The position numbers and the translations under genes were made by a program. Under the pieces are notes generated by a model. It saw only the letters and a list, made by a program, of their open reading frames with translations. It was not told the origin of the DNA and did no database searches. A stretch of 64,000 nucleotides of DNA from assembly GCA_002238425.1 (NCBI GenBank), contig MPMJ01000005.1:50523-114522 (forward strand), read 5' to 3'. This document shows positions 36,028-45,152 of this stretch, piece by piece. Each line of letters opens with the position of its first letter. The stretch's first letter is position 1. This stretch comes from SAR202 cluster bacterium bin16. GTDB taxonomy: Bacteria; Chloroflexota; Dehalococcoidia; Lucifugimonadales; Australimonadaceae.

Positions 36028-37140
36028 GTGACGGCGGAGCAGACATACGACACCGTAGACATGATGCTGAACATGGGGCCGCAGCATCCGGCGACCCACG
36101 GCGTGTTCCGCATGGTGCTGACGATAGATGGCGAGCGCGTCGTGGACGTGACGCCCCACATCGGCTATCTGCATCGCGGCTCTGAGAAGCTCGCCGAGAA
36201 CGAGAGCTACGGGCAGGTCGTAACGCTGTTCGACCGGCTGGACTACGTCGCCAACCTGAACAACGAACTCATCTTCTGCCGCGCCGCCGAACGCCTCATG
36301 GGCATCGAGCCGCCGGAGCGCGGACAGTACATCCGCGTCATCCTCGCGGAGTTGAATCGGCTGGCGAGCCACCTCCTCTTCATCGGCACCTACGCCATCG
36401 ACCTGGGGGCGATGACGCCCATCATGTACGGGTTCCGCGAGCGCGAACGTATCCAGAACATGTTCGAGTCCGTCACCGGCGCGCGCATGATGCACAACTT
36501 CATCCGCATCGGCGGGGTGAAGGAAGACGTGCCGGCGGACTTCGTACCGCGCGTGCGGGCGCTGCTGGACGACGTCGAGCGCGGCGTGCACGAATGCGAC
36601 CGCCTGCTGACGTTCAATGAGGTCTTCCTTGCACGAACGCGCGGGGTAGGCGTGATTGATGTCCCCACGGCCCTCTCATGCGGCCTGACTGGCCCATCCC
36701 TGCGCGCCAGCGGCATGGCCTACGACGTCCGCAAGGATTACCCGTACGAGGTCTACCCCTACCTCTCCTACAAAGTGCCGGTGGGGGAGAACGGCGACTG
36801 CTGGGACAGGTACTACATGCGCGTGCTGGAGTGCTACGAGTCTCTCTCCATGGTCAGGCAGTGCCTCGACCAGATGGAGGAGGGGCCGGTGATGGCGCAG
36901 ATGCGGCGCATCGCCAGGCCGCCCAAGGGCGAGGTGTACGTGCACGGCGAGAACCCGCGCGGCGACATCGGCGTCTTCCTCGTGAGCGACGGCACGGACA
37001 AGCCGTACCGCGTGAAGGTGCGCCCGCCGTCCTTCTGCAACCTCGTGTCCCTGCGCCCGATGATGCGCGACGCGTACATCGCGGACGCGGTCGCCATCCT
37101 GGGCTCGCTGGACATCGTGCTGGGCGAGGTGGACCGATGA
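36028..37140 (+). CDS. nuoD: NADH-quinone oxidoreductase subunit D
   Basis: 370 residues. The 49-kDa subunit lining the quinone cavity. Has NMGPQHPATHGVFRMVL, with the quinone-site His, plus HIGYLHRGSEKLAE and YFVRVGGV-like MHNFIRIGGVKED, and ends IVLGEVDR. GTG at 36028 gives a normal N-terminus; an alternative GTG at 36013 would overlap nuoC. Confidence 0.96.
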   Translation: MTAEQTYDTVDMMLNMGPQHPATHGVFRMVLTIDGERVVDVTPHIGYLHRGSEKLAENESYGQVVTLFDRLDYVANLNNELIFCRAAERLMGIEPPERGQYIRVILAELNRLASHLLFIGTYAIDLGAMTPIMYGFRERERIQNMFESVTGARMMHNFIRIGGVKEDVPADFVPRVRALLDDVERGVHECDRLLTFNEVFLARTRGVGVIDVPTALSCGLTGPSLRASGMAYDVRKDYPYEVYPYLSYKVPVGENGDCWDRYYMRVLECYESLSMVRQCLDQMEEGPVMAQMRRIARPPKGEVYVHGENPRGDIGVFLVSDGTDKPYRVKVRPPSFCNLVSLRPMMRDAYIADAVAILGSLDIVLGEVDR

Positions 37141-38393
37141 GGTCGAAGCCCGTACAGCTCGCGATAGCAGGGGTGCTGTTCGTGGGAGTTGGCGTGCTCG
37201 TCGCGGTCTTCACGCTCGCGCTGGCGCTGCTGGGCGAACCTGACGACAACGTGACAGCCCTCACGGCGGGCAAGCTCGTGATTGCGCTGTTCGCACTGCT
37301 GACGCTCATCACGACGCTCGGCATCTCGCTGGTCTGGCTGGAGCGCAAGCAGTTGGGGCGGATGCAGGGGCGCGTCGGTCCGACACGCGTTGGCCCATTC
37401 GGGCTGCTGCAGGTGGTGGCGGACGGCATCAAGCTGCTGATGAAGGAAGACGTTTCGCCGAGCTCCTCGTCGAAGGCCATCTTCTACGTGGCGCCCCTGC
37501 TCGTGTTCGTGCCGAGCTTCGTCGTCTGGCTCACCATCCCGCTGTCCGAGGACCTGGTGGTGCGGAGCCTGGACCTCGGCGTGTTCTTCTTCATCGCGGT
37601 TTCGGTGCTCAGCATCGTGGGGCTGATACTGGCCGGCTGGAGCTCCAACAGCAAGTACGCCATCCTCGGCGGCTTCCGCTCCGCGGCGCAGCTCGTCAGC
37701 TACGAGATACCGCTCATCCTGGGCGTGCTGAGCGTCGTGATGGTCGCGGACTCGATGCGTTTCACAGACGTGGTGAACGCGCAGGCGACCGTGCCGTACA
37801 TCGCGCTGCTGCCGCTCGCGTTCGTGGTCTTCTTCATATCGGGCCTCGCTGAGGTCGGCAGGACGCCGTTCGACATCTACTTCGCGGAGTCGGAGGTCGT
37901 CGGCGGGCCGTTCGTCGAGTACAGCGGCGCGCACTGGGCGATATTCTTCCTGGCGGAGTACGTCAACACGTTCGTCGTCGCGGCGCTGGGCGCACTGCTC
38001 TTCCTGGGTGGCTGGGTATGGCCGTTCGGCGATCTGGGCCAGGTCCCCTCTGTGGCGATCTTCCTCGGCAAGACGTACTTCCTCGCCGTCGTTATCTTCT
38101 GGGTGCGCGCGACGCTGCCGCGTCTGCGGATAGACCAGCTGATGAACGTGGGCTGGAGGCTGCTCATACCGCTGGGGTTCGCCAGCGTCATCCTGATCGC
38201 GGTGCAACGCTTCTATGGATGGCCGACGTGGACGCTGACGCTGATGTCGCTGGCGGCATTGGTGGTTGCCGCGTGGGTGCAGATGCGCATGCAGCGAAAG
38301 GACGCGGTCGCCACTGCTCAGCGTTACGCACAACGCGCCGTTGAGGTTCAGCCGAGTCGGCGCAGGCCGGGACCGGAGAGTCAGCAGGCATGA
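37137..38393 (+). CDS. nuoH: NADH-quinone oxidoreductase subunit H
   Basis: 418 residues, eight or more membrane helices. Links the quinone site to the membrane arm. Contains LERKQLGRMQGRVGPTRVGPFGLLQ, shortened here to its key ERK, MQ-R-GP and the loop DGIKLLMKED, plus GLAEVGRTPFDIYFAESE. The ATG overlaps the nuoD stop (ATGA). A 40-residue polar tail extends beyond the last helix. Confidence 0.96.
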   Translation: MRSKPVQLAIAGVLFVGVGVLVAVFTLALALLGEPDDNVTALTAGKLVIALFALLTLITTLGISLVWLERKQLGRMQGRVGPTRVGPFGLLQVVADGIKLLMKEDVSPSSSSKAIFYVAPLLVFVPSFVVWLTIPLSEDLVVRSLDLGVFFFIAVSVLSIVGLILAGWSSNSKYAILGGFRSAAQLVSYEIPLILGVLSVVMVADSMRFTDVVNAQATVPYIALLPLAFVVFFISGLAEVGRTPFDIYFAESEVVGGPFVEYSGAHWAIFFLAEYVNTFVVAALGALLFLGGWVWPFGDLGQVPSVAIFLGKTYFLAVVIFWVRATLPRLRIDQLMNVGWRLLIPLGFASVILIAVQRFYGWPTWTLTLMSLAALVVAAWVQMRMQRKDAVATAQRYAQRAVEVQPSRRRPGPESQQA

Positions 38394-38965
38394 TAGGAAC
38401 GTTCAAAGGACTACTGACGACGGCGCGCTGGCTGCTCAAGCGGCCTGTCACCGCCCACTACCCGGAGCAGCACCTGCCCGTGCAGCAGCGCTACATGGGC
38501 TTCCCTGCGCTCCTGATGGACGACACGGCGGACGAGCCGTTCTGCACCGGCTGCATGGTGTGCGTGCGCGAGTGCCCGACACAGTGCATGTCGGCCCAGA
38601 TGCACGACAACCCGAATTTCACCGATGGCACGAGCCACCGCCGCAAGATCATCAACGAGTTCGAGATCAACCTGAACCGCTGCATCCTCTGCGGCATCTG
38701 CGTGGACGTCTGTTCGTTCGACGCCATCGAGATGTCGTACGAACACGAGCTGGCGAGTTACGCGCGCACCGGCTCGCGCGCCGACCTGCCACAGTTGCTG
38801 GACCTGGGGCGGCGGTACGTGGACATGAGCGGATGGAGCCCTGCGAACGCTGAGAAGAACGTCGCTGAGGTCGCGCTCGCGAAGAGGGCGGCGGCCGCGG
38901 CTGCAAAAGCCGCTTCTGCGGGCGACGACGCTTCAACCGATGAACCAACCGAGGGTGGTGAGTAG
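38390..38965 (+). CDS. nuoI: NADH-quinone oxidoreductase subunit I
   Basis: 191 residues. Ferredoxin-like subunit with two 4Fe-4S clusters (N6a and N6b): CTGCMVCVRECPTQCM and CILCGICVDVCSFDAI, where the proline after the last Cys is Ser. The Ala/Lys-rich C-terminal tail of about 40 residues is unusual but harmless. Overlaps nuoH by 4 nt. Confidence 0.96.
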   Translation: MIGTFKGLLTTARWLLKRPVTAHYPEQHLPVQQRYMGFPALLMDDTADEPFCTGCMVCVRECPTQCMSAQMHDNPNFTDGTSHRRKIINEFEINLNRCILCGICVDVCSFDAIEMSYEHELASYARTGSRADLPQLLDLGRRYVDMSGWSPANAEKNVAEVALAKRAAAAAAKAASAGDDASTDEPTEGGE

Positions 38966-38967
38966 GC

Positions 38968-39555
38968 GTGGGTCTCGCTCTCTTCTACGCTGCCGCCTTC
39001 CTGACGCTCCTCGCCTCATTCGGAGTCGTCGCCACGCGCAACATCGTCCACGCTGCGCTCTTCCTGCTCGCGGCGCTGGCCGGGGTCGCCGGCCTGTTCG
39101 TCCTGCTGTACGCAGAGTTCCTGGCGCTTGTGCAACTGCTCATCTACGGCGGCGCCATCATCATCGTCATCCTGTTCGCCCTGATGCTGACCCGCTCAGG
39201 CGAATACGAGGGCGAGACCGAGACGCGACGCCGCCCGTTCGCCGCGGTGGCGGCCGCTCTCCTTTTCGGTCTCATGACCGCCGTGTTCGTGGCCGACGCG
39301 GAACAGTTCAACACCAACACGCGCCAGGCGATCCCGTTCCGGACGCTGGCGGAAGACCTGTTCGCGGCTTGGGCCGTGCCGTTCGAGATAGCGTCGCTGG
39401 TGCTCCTAGTCGCCCTCATCGGAGCAGTCGTGATTGGCCGCGCAGGGCGTGAGGAAGACGAGACGCTACCGGAGGACGACGAGCCTGACGATGCAGAAGG
39501 CCCCGTGCGCCGCGGAAGCCGCAGGCGTGCAGAGCGCCGACGGAGGGGCGTATGA
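38968..39555 (+). CDS. nuoJ: NADH-quinone oxidoreductase subunit J
   Basis: 195 residues, five membrane helices. Has ARNIVHAALFLLAALAGVAG-like core and QLLIYGGAIIIVILFALML, the pi-bulge helix region of NuoJ. A charged tail (EEDETLPEDDEPDDAEG, then an Arg-rich end) extends into the cytoplasm. GTG start 2 nt after nuoI; overlaps nuoK by ATGA. Confidence 0.94.
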   Translation: MGLALFYAAAFLTLLASFGVVATRNIVHAALFLLAALAGVAGLFVLLYAEFLALVQLLIYGGAIIIVILFALMLTRSGEYEGETETRRRPFAAVAAALLFGLMTAVFVADAEQFNTNTRQAIPFRTLAEDLFAAWAVPFEIASLVLLVALIGAVVIGRAGREEDETLPEDDEPDDAEGPVRRGSRRRAERRRRGV

Positions 39556-39857
39556 CGCTGCTCCACTTCCAACTGCTCAGCGCGGCCATCTTCTGCATCG
39601 GCCTGTACGGCGTGCTGGCGAGGCGCAGCGCTGTCCTCGTGCTCATGTCCATCGAACTGATGCTCAACGCGGTGAACCTCCAGCTCGTGGCATTCGGAGC
39701 GTTCAGCGGGTTCGGCACCTCTACGGGACAGGTGATAGCCGTGTTCGTCATCACCATCGCTGCGGCGGAGGTCGGTCTCGCGCTGGCCATCGTGATGCGG
39801 CTGTTCAGGAGCAGGGGCGGCGTGAATATGGATGAGATCGACGTGATGAGGGGCTAG
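39552..39857 (+). CDS. nuoK: NADH-quinone oxidoreductase subunit K
   Basis: 101 residues, three membrane helices. Contains the conserved Glu residues of the proton path in MSIELMLNAVNL and VITIAAAEVGLALAIV. Normal length. Confidence 0.96.
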   Translation: MTLLHFQLLSAAIFCIGLYGVLARRSAVLVLMSIELMLNAVNLQLVAFGAFSGFGTSTGQVIAVFVITIAAAEVGLALAIVMRLFRSRGGVNMDEIDVMRG

Positions 39858-39859
39858 GC

Positions 39860-41734
39860 GTGGAACAGGCTTGGCTCATCCCCGTATTCGGTTTCGGAGC
39901 GTTCGCGTTCCTTGCCCTCTTCCGGAAGTACCTGCCCGGCCAGGGCAAGCACCTCGCGGTGCTGGCGATCATCGCTGCGTTCGTCGCGGTCTGGCCGGTG
40001 CTGTTCGACATGCTGGACAAGGGTGTGGGCGAGCACCACTTCCCCAGGGACTGGTTCAGCGCCGGTCCGCTCGAAGTGGGCTGGGGCATCATCGTCGACC
40101 CGCTGACGGTGGCGATGCTTGCGCTCATCACGTTCGTGTCGGTCATCGTGCAGGTGTACTCGCTCGGGTACATGCGCCACAACGGCACGGACGACTCCCG
40201 CATCGGCTGGTACTTCGCGGTGCACTCCCTGTTCAGCGCGAGCATGTTGATGCTCGTGCTGGCGGACAACCTGCTCCTGCTCTACGTGGCGTGGGAACTC
40301 GTGGGGCTCTGCTCTTACCTGCTCATCGGCTTCTGGTTCGAGCGACGCTCGGCTGCTGAGGCCGCGAAGAAGGCGTTCGTTACCACGCGGATAGGCGACG
40401 TCGGCCTCCTCATCGGCGTCGTGCTGCTCATCGTCGAGTTCGGTACGGTCGACATCATCGAGATCATGGGTTCGCTCGGTGACCCGGGCGTGAACCAGGC
40501 GGTGGTGACCGCAAGCGCGTTCCTCGTCTTCTTCGGCGCAATGGGCAAGTCGGCGCAGTTCCCCCTGCATGTGTGGCTGCCCGACGCCATGGAAGGCCCG
40601 ACGCCCGTGAGCGCGCTGATCCACGCTGCCACGATGGTGACCGCGGGCGTGTTCCTCGTGGCCCGGCTCTTCCCGCTGTTCGATGCGACCGACAGCGCGC
40701 AGATGGCGATCGCCTCCATCGGCCTCGTGACCGCGCTCATGGGCGCCGCGATGGCCCTGGTGATGACGGACCTGAAGCGCATCCTCGCCTACTCCACGAT
40801 GAGCCACCTGGGCTTCATGATGCTGGCGCTCGGTGCAGGAGGCTACACGGCGGCCATCTTCCACCTGCTGATGCACGGCATCGCGAAGGCCATGCTCTTC
40901 CTCTCCGCGGGCTCGATCATGCACGCGGCCCACGAGGAGACGGACATCCGCAAGATGGGTGGCCTACGGAAGCGGATGCCCATCACTTCAGCCGCGTTCA
41001 CCATCGGCGCGCTCGCGCTGGCGGGCATACCGCCGCTGAACGCGTTCTGGAGCAAGGACGAGATACTGCTGGCTGTCGCCGACGGCCTGAACCCTGTGTT
41101 CGTCGTGCTCTTCCTCATCGCCATCGTGCTGAGCGCGCTCTATATGGGGCGCGCCGTGCTCGTCGTCTTCTTCGGAAAGCTGAAACCGGAGAACCTGGAC
41201 ATCCACGAATCGCCGCGCATCATGGCCTGGCCGCTCGCGCTCCTCGCAGGGCTTGCCGTCGTGACCGGATTCATCGCGCTGCCCATCGGCTACGAGGGCA
41301 TCGGCACGTTCCTCGTCGCTCCGGGCGACAAACCCCACGCCTTCGAGGTCGTCCCCATCTGGCTCGTGGCGAGCGTCGTGCTGGCGCTTGGTGGGCTGGC
41401 GCTGGCGTACCTCCTGTATGGAAAGGAAGACACCTCGCGCGTCGACGCGCTCCGTGAGCGGTTCGCCCGTGCGCACGACATCGTCGCGAACCGGTTCTAC
41501 ATGGACCACGCCTACCAGTGGACGATCGACCGCGTCGTGCTCAAGGTGAGCGGGCTCCTGGCCCGGTTCGACCGCAAGGTGGTGAACGACGTTGGCGTGA
41601 ACGGCCCCGGTCTGGGCGCGGTGGAAGCGGGGCGGCGTCTGCGGTACCACGTTACCGGCCTCTTCGCGGACTACGGCCTCGGCATAGTCGTAGGCGTTGC
41701 CGTGCTGGGAGCGCTGCTGTGGTTCGGGGTGTGA
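39860..41734 (+). CDS. nuoL: NADH-quinone oxidoreductase subunit L
   Basis: 624 residues. Distal antiporter-like proton pump with the long lateral helix. Core features: WELVGLCSYLLIGFW with the key Glu, GKSAQFPLHVWLPDAMEGPTP (Lys and the Pro-rich break) and HAATMVTAGVFLVARL. GTG start at 39860, 2 nt after nuoK. Confidence 0.96.
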   Translation: MEQAWLIPVFGFGAFAFLALFRKYLPGQGKHLAVLAIIAAFVAVWPVLFDMLDKGVGEHHFPRDWFSAGPLEVGWGIIVDPLTVAMLALITFVSVIVQVYSLGYMRHNGTDDSRIGWYFAVHSLFSASMLMLVLADNLLLLYVAWELVGLCSYLLIGFWFERRSAAEAAKKAFVTTRIGDVGLLIGVVLLIVEFGTVDIIEIMGSLGDPGVNQAVVTASAFLVFFGAMGKSAQFPLHVWLPDAMEGPTPVSALIHAATMVTAGVFLVARLFPLFDATDSAQMAIASIGLVTALMGAAMALVMTDLKRILAYSTMSHLGFMMLALGAGGYTAAIFHLLMHGIAKAMLFLSAGSIMHAAHEETDIRKMGGLRKRMPITSAAFTIGALALAGIPPLNAFWSKDEILLAVADGLNPVFVVLFLIAIVLSALYMGRAVLVVFFGKLKPENLDIHESPRIMAWPLALLAGLAVVTGFIALPIGYEGIGTFLVAPGDKPHAFEVVPIWLVASVVLALGGLALAYLLYGKEDTSRVDALRERFARAHDIVANRFYMDHAYQWTIDRVVLKVSGLLARFDRKVVNDVGVNGPGLGAVEAGRRLRYHVTGLFADYGLGIVVGVAVLGALLWFGV

Positions 41735-41738
41735 CCGG

Positions 41739-43280
41739 ATGAGTTTCGCGGAGCGGCACGTCCTCGAGTGGCTCATCTACCTGCCGATGCTGACGGCGGC
41801 TGTGCTGGTCGCGATCCCGGCGGCATGGCGGACGACGGCCCGCTGGGTCGGCATTGGGTCCGGTGCGCTCCTCATGGTGGGCTCGGCCTGGGTGTTCATA
41901 GCCTTCGACTACTCGGCAGGCGCCGAGACCTTCCAGCTGATCAAGGTCTACACGTGGCTCGAGTCCGTGGGGATAGATTTCCGGCTGGGGGTCGACGGCA
42001 TCGCGGCCCCGATGATCCTGCTCACGGGCATCGTTGCGCTCACCGGCTCGGTGATCGCCGCGAACGTGGACCGGGACGCGAAGAACTACTACATCCTCCT
42101 CTTCGTGCTCATCGCGGGCGTGTACGGGACGTTCGCGTCCATAGACCTCTTCTTCCTCTTCTTCTTCTACGAACTGGCCATCGTGCCGATGTTCCTCCTC
42201 ATCGCGGTGTGGGGCTCCAGCTCCACCTTCGCCGACTTCGTGCGGACCAAGGAATACGGCGCCCTGAAGCTCGTGCTCATGATCGTGGCGGCGAGCGTGC
42301 TCGTCTGGATAGCCATCATCGCCATCTACGTATGGGTCGACATAGGCACCTTCGACATCCTCCGGCTGCGCGACGCGGTGCAGGACGGCGGGCTGTCGTC
42401 CGGTGCGCAGAAGACGCTGTTCCCGCTCGTGATGGTGGGCTTCGGCCTGCTGGCCGGCCTCTGGCCGTTCCACACGTGGTCGCCGGACGGCCACGTCGCT
42501 GCGCCGACCTCCGTGAGCATGCTGCACGCCGGCGTGCTGATGAAACTGGGCGCGTTCGGCATCATCCGTGTCGGCATGACGCTGCTGCCGGAGGGTATGG
42601 AGGCGTGGGCGGTCGTTCTCTTCATCCTGGGCACGGTCAACGTGGTCTACGGCGCGATATCGGCGATGTCCCAGACGGACCTGAAGTACGTCATCGGCTA
42701 CTCCAGCGTGAGCCACATGGGCTACGTCATCATGGGCATAGCAACCCTGGACAGCATCGGACTCACCGGAGCGACGCTCCAGATGTTCTCCCACGGCATC
42801 ATGACCGCCCTCTTCTTCGCCGTCGTCGGAGCCATCTACGAGCGCGCACACACGCGTGACACGCTCATCCTGAACGGTCTCGCGGCGAAGATGGGCTGGA
42901 CGACGGCCTTCTTCGTGATTGCGGGCCTCACGTCGCTCGGCCTGCCCGGGCTGAGCGGCTTCATCGCTGAGGTGCTGGTGTTCATCGGTGCGTTCAGCTC
43001 GGAGGTGACGTTGGCCGGGACATTCCGCGCAGGGCCCTTGCTGGGGGCGCTCGGTATCCTCGGCGCAGCGATCACGGCGGTCTACATATTGAGACTCGTC
43101 GCGCGTGTCTTCTTCGGCCAGCGCGACCCCCAGTGGGACGCCCTGCCCGACCTCACGCCGCGTGAGATCCTGGCGTCCGGCGCGCTCGTGATCCCGTTGG
43201 TGCTCGTAGGCGTCTGGCCTGCGCCCTTCCTGGACGTCATCAGGCCCGGCGTCGACGCCATACTCGGAGGTCTCCCGTAG
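41739..43280 (+). CDS. nuoM: NADH-quinone oxidoreductase subunit M
   Basis: 513 residues. Antiporter-like proton pump. FYELAIVPMFLLIAVWG has the channel Glu, and FHTWSPDGHVAAPTSVSMLHAGVLMKLGAFG is represented by its FHTW-PD-H pattern. ATG at 41739, 4 nt after nuoL. Confidence 0.96.
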   Translation: MSFAERHVLEWLIYLPMLTAAVLVAIPAAWRTTARWVGIGSGALLMVGSAWVFIAFDYSAGAETFQLIKVYTWLESVGIDFRLGVDGIAAPMILLTGIVALTGSVIAANVDRDAKNYYILLFVLIAGVYGTFASIDLFFLFFFYELAIVPMFLLIAVWGSSSTFADFVRTKEYGALKLVLMIVAASVLVWIAIIAIYVWVDIGTFDILRLRDAVQDGGLSSGAQKTLFPLVMVGFGLLAGLWPFHTWSPDGHVAAPTSVSMLHAGVLMKLGAFGIIRVGMTLLPEGMEAWAVVLFILGTVNVVYGAISAMSQTDLKYVIGYSSVSHMGYVIMGIATLDSIGLTGATLQMFSHGIMTALFFAVVGAIYERAHTRDTLILNGLAAKMGWTTAFFVIAGLTSLGLPGLSGFIAEVLVFIGAFSSEVTLAGTFRAGPLLGALGILGAAITAVYILRLVARVFFGQRDPQWDALPDLTPREILASGALVIPLVLVGVWPAPFLDVIRPGVDAILGGLP

Positions 43281-43282
43281 CG

Positions 43283-44731
43283 ATGCAGGTAGACTTCACA
43301 CTCCTGATTCCAGAGTTCATGCTCGCCGGACTCGGCGTGCTGGTGCTCGTGGCGGACTTCGCTGTCCCGTGGGCGTCGCGAGGCGCGAAGAACGGCGTGC
43401 TGGCCGCGCTCACCGTCCTGGGACTGGCGGTAACGTTCGTCGTCACGCTCTGGATGCAGTGGGACACGCACGAGATCCTGTACGAGCATCTGATCTACGT
43501 GGACCGCTACGCGCTGCTGTTCAAGGCGCTCGCGATGGCCATCGGGGCCGTGATCGTGCTCATCTCCATGGAGTACGTGCACACGCGCATCCGGCATGTG
43601 GGAGAGTTCTACACCCTCATCGTGTTCGCGGTGCTGGGCGCGAGCCTCATGGCGGGCGCAGCGGAGCTGCTGACCGCCTACATCGCCATCGAACTGCTGG
43701 CCTTCTGCCTCTACGTGCTGGTCGCGCTGAGCCGGGGCGACTCGCGCTCGAGCGAGGCCGCGGTGAAGTACATTCTGCTGGGCGCGATATCCTCCGCGGT
43801 CATGCTCTTCGGCATCGCGCTCATCTACGGCGCGATAGGTGAGACCGGCTTCCGCCGCTCCGAGTTGCTCCTGGAGGCGGTCTTCGGGCCCACAGTGGCA
43901 TTGGGGCTGGCCATGTTCGTCGCCGGACTCGGCTTCAAACTGTCGATGGCCCCGTTCCACCTCTGGGCGCCTGACGTCTACGAGGGCGCCCCCACGCCGG
44001 TGACCGCGCTGGTCTCCGTGCTCTCCAAGGCCGCCGCGTTCGCGCTCACGCTCCGCTTCCTCGCGGAGGCCGGACGGGCGACGCTGGAAGAGTGGCAGCT
44101 GGCGCTCGCGATCCTCGCGGCGCTGACGATGACCGTAGGCACGTTCACTGCGCTGGTGCAGGACAACATCAAGCGGCTGCTCGCCTACAGCAGCGTCGCC
44201 CAGGTGGGATTCGTGCTCATAGGCATCATCGCGCTCAACGAATCGGGCGCACGCGCCGCGCTGCTGCACATCGCGGGCTACTCGTTCACGAACCTTGCCG
44301 CGTTCGCGGTGGTGATCGCCGTCGAGGCCAAGACCGGCAAGGAGCGCATCGCGGACTACGCCGGACTGGCGTCCCGTTCGCCCTTCCTCGCGATGGTGAT
44401 GGCGTCGGCGATGTTCTCTCTCGCTGGCCTGCCCATCTTCGCGGGATTCGTCACGAAGTTCCTGCTCTTCACCTCCGCGGTCGAGGGCGGGCTCTTCTGG
44501 CTCATGGTGATTGCCGTCGTGAACAGCCTCGTCTCGCTCTACTACTACCTGCGCATCGTGCGCGAGATGTACGTGGGCGAACCTGCCGAGACGGGGCGTC
44601 TGCGCCTGCCCATTGCGGCGTCGATACCCGTATGGTTCCTCTTCGCGGGCACCGTGTTCGTCGGCGTCTACCCCGCGCCGCTCATGGACGCCGCAGGCGC
44701 CGCCGTCGGCGTCCTCGCGCCATTCCTCTAG
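43283..44731 (+). CDS. nuoN: NADH-quinone oxidoreductase subunit N
   Basis: 482 residues. Antiporter-like proton pump next to NuoK. AYIAIELLAFCLYVLVAL has the Glu, then FKLSMAPFHLWAPDVYEGAP and YSSVAQVGFVLIGI. Last gene of the cluster; no terminator with a U-tract follows. Its stop is followed by the repeat-bearing gap at 44.7-45.1 kb. nuoE, nuoF and nuoG are absent. Confidence 0.96.
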   Translation: MQVDFTLLIPEFMLAGLGVLVLVADFAVPWASRGAKNGVLAALTVLGLAVTFVVTLWMQWDTHEILYEHLIYVDRYALLFKALAMAIGAVIVLISMEYVHTRIRHVGEFYTLIVFAVLGASLMAGAAELLTAYIAIELLAFCLYVLVALSRGDSRSSEAAVKYILLGAISSAVMLFGIALIYGAIGETGFRRSELLLEAVFGPTVALGLAMFVAGLGFKLSMAPFHLWAPDVYEGAPTPVTALVSVLSKAAAFALTLRFLAEAGRATLEEWQLALAILAALTMTVGTFTALVQDNIKRLLAYSSVAQVGFVLIGIIALNESGARAALLHIAGYSFTNLAAFAVVIAVEAKTGKERIADYAGLASRSPFLAMVMASAMFSLAGLPIFAGFVTKFLLFTSAVEGGLFWLMVIAVVNSLVSLYYYLRIVREMYVGEPAETGRLRLPIAASIPVWFLFAGTVFVGVYPAPLMDAAGAAVGVLAPFL

Positions 44732-44766
44732 CCCCCTCCCCCTCGTAGCCTGACGACCACCTCTGG

Positions 44767-44786
44767 GTTCCCGCCTGCGCGGGAAC
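44767..44786. repeat. REP-like 20-bp palindrome, copy 1
   Basis: GTTCCCGC, loop CTGC, GCGGGAAC, a perfect 8-bp hairpin 36 nt after nuoN. Three related copies with the form RTTCCYGC-N4-GCRGGAAY lie at 61436, 62596 and 62722. It may double as a transcription end signal for nuo. Confidence 0.7.
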
Positions 44787-45027
44787 TCCGCCCCCGGTTC
44801 TCTGACACCCGCCCCTTTCGCCGCCGCTCCCGCGTCCGCTACGCTGGTCCCATAACCGCGCATCCCCCCGGCCCTACCCCCAGGACCCCATCGCAGCGGC
44901 GCAGAACTTTGAAACGCATGAGATTGTTGTTGCCTTGTTCACGGGAAGCAGGCCACGGCCATGAAAATGCCTGTCACGGACGGAACAAGAATGTCAGAGC
45001 GGCATCCCCGTTTACTCCTGAGAATCG

Positions 45028-45070
45028 GGAACAAGGATCTCATCGAGCCCCCAGTTGACATCCTTGTTCC
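45028..45070. repeat. Inverted repeat with GGAACAAGGAT arms
   Basis: GGAACAAGGAT (45028-45038) and ATCCTTGTTCC (45060-45070), 11 perfect base pairs around a 21-nt loop. Two looser copies of the unit (CCTTGTTC at 44933-44940 and GGAACAAGA at 44982-44990) form a second inverted pair just before it, the same two-pair plan as at 61.1-61.25 kb. Confidence 0.65.
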
Positions 45071-45122
45071 AGAGAGGCCGGGAGCAGCCCGCATCGGCGG
45101 GTCATGGGAAGCGCTCGGCTGG

Positions 45123-45128
45123 TAGAAT
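45123..45128 (+). promoter_or_regulatory. -10-like TAGAAT before the LOG-like gene
   Basis: TAGAAT lies 24 nt before the ATG at 45153, so the leader would be under 20 nt and has no Shine-Dalgarno. No -35 is clear. Confidence 0.4.
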
Positions 45129-45152
45129 CGAACGTGCCGCACGGCCACTGCA

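Larger units (their letters stand above)
44732..45122. other. Intergenic region after nuoN with repeats, no gene seen
   Basis: About 390 bases with no supported gene on either strand. It holds the REP-like palindrome at 44767 and a group of inverted GGAACAAG-type units between 44933 and 45070. The composition between these is C-rich. Confidence 0.7.
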
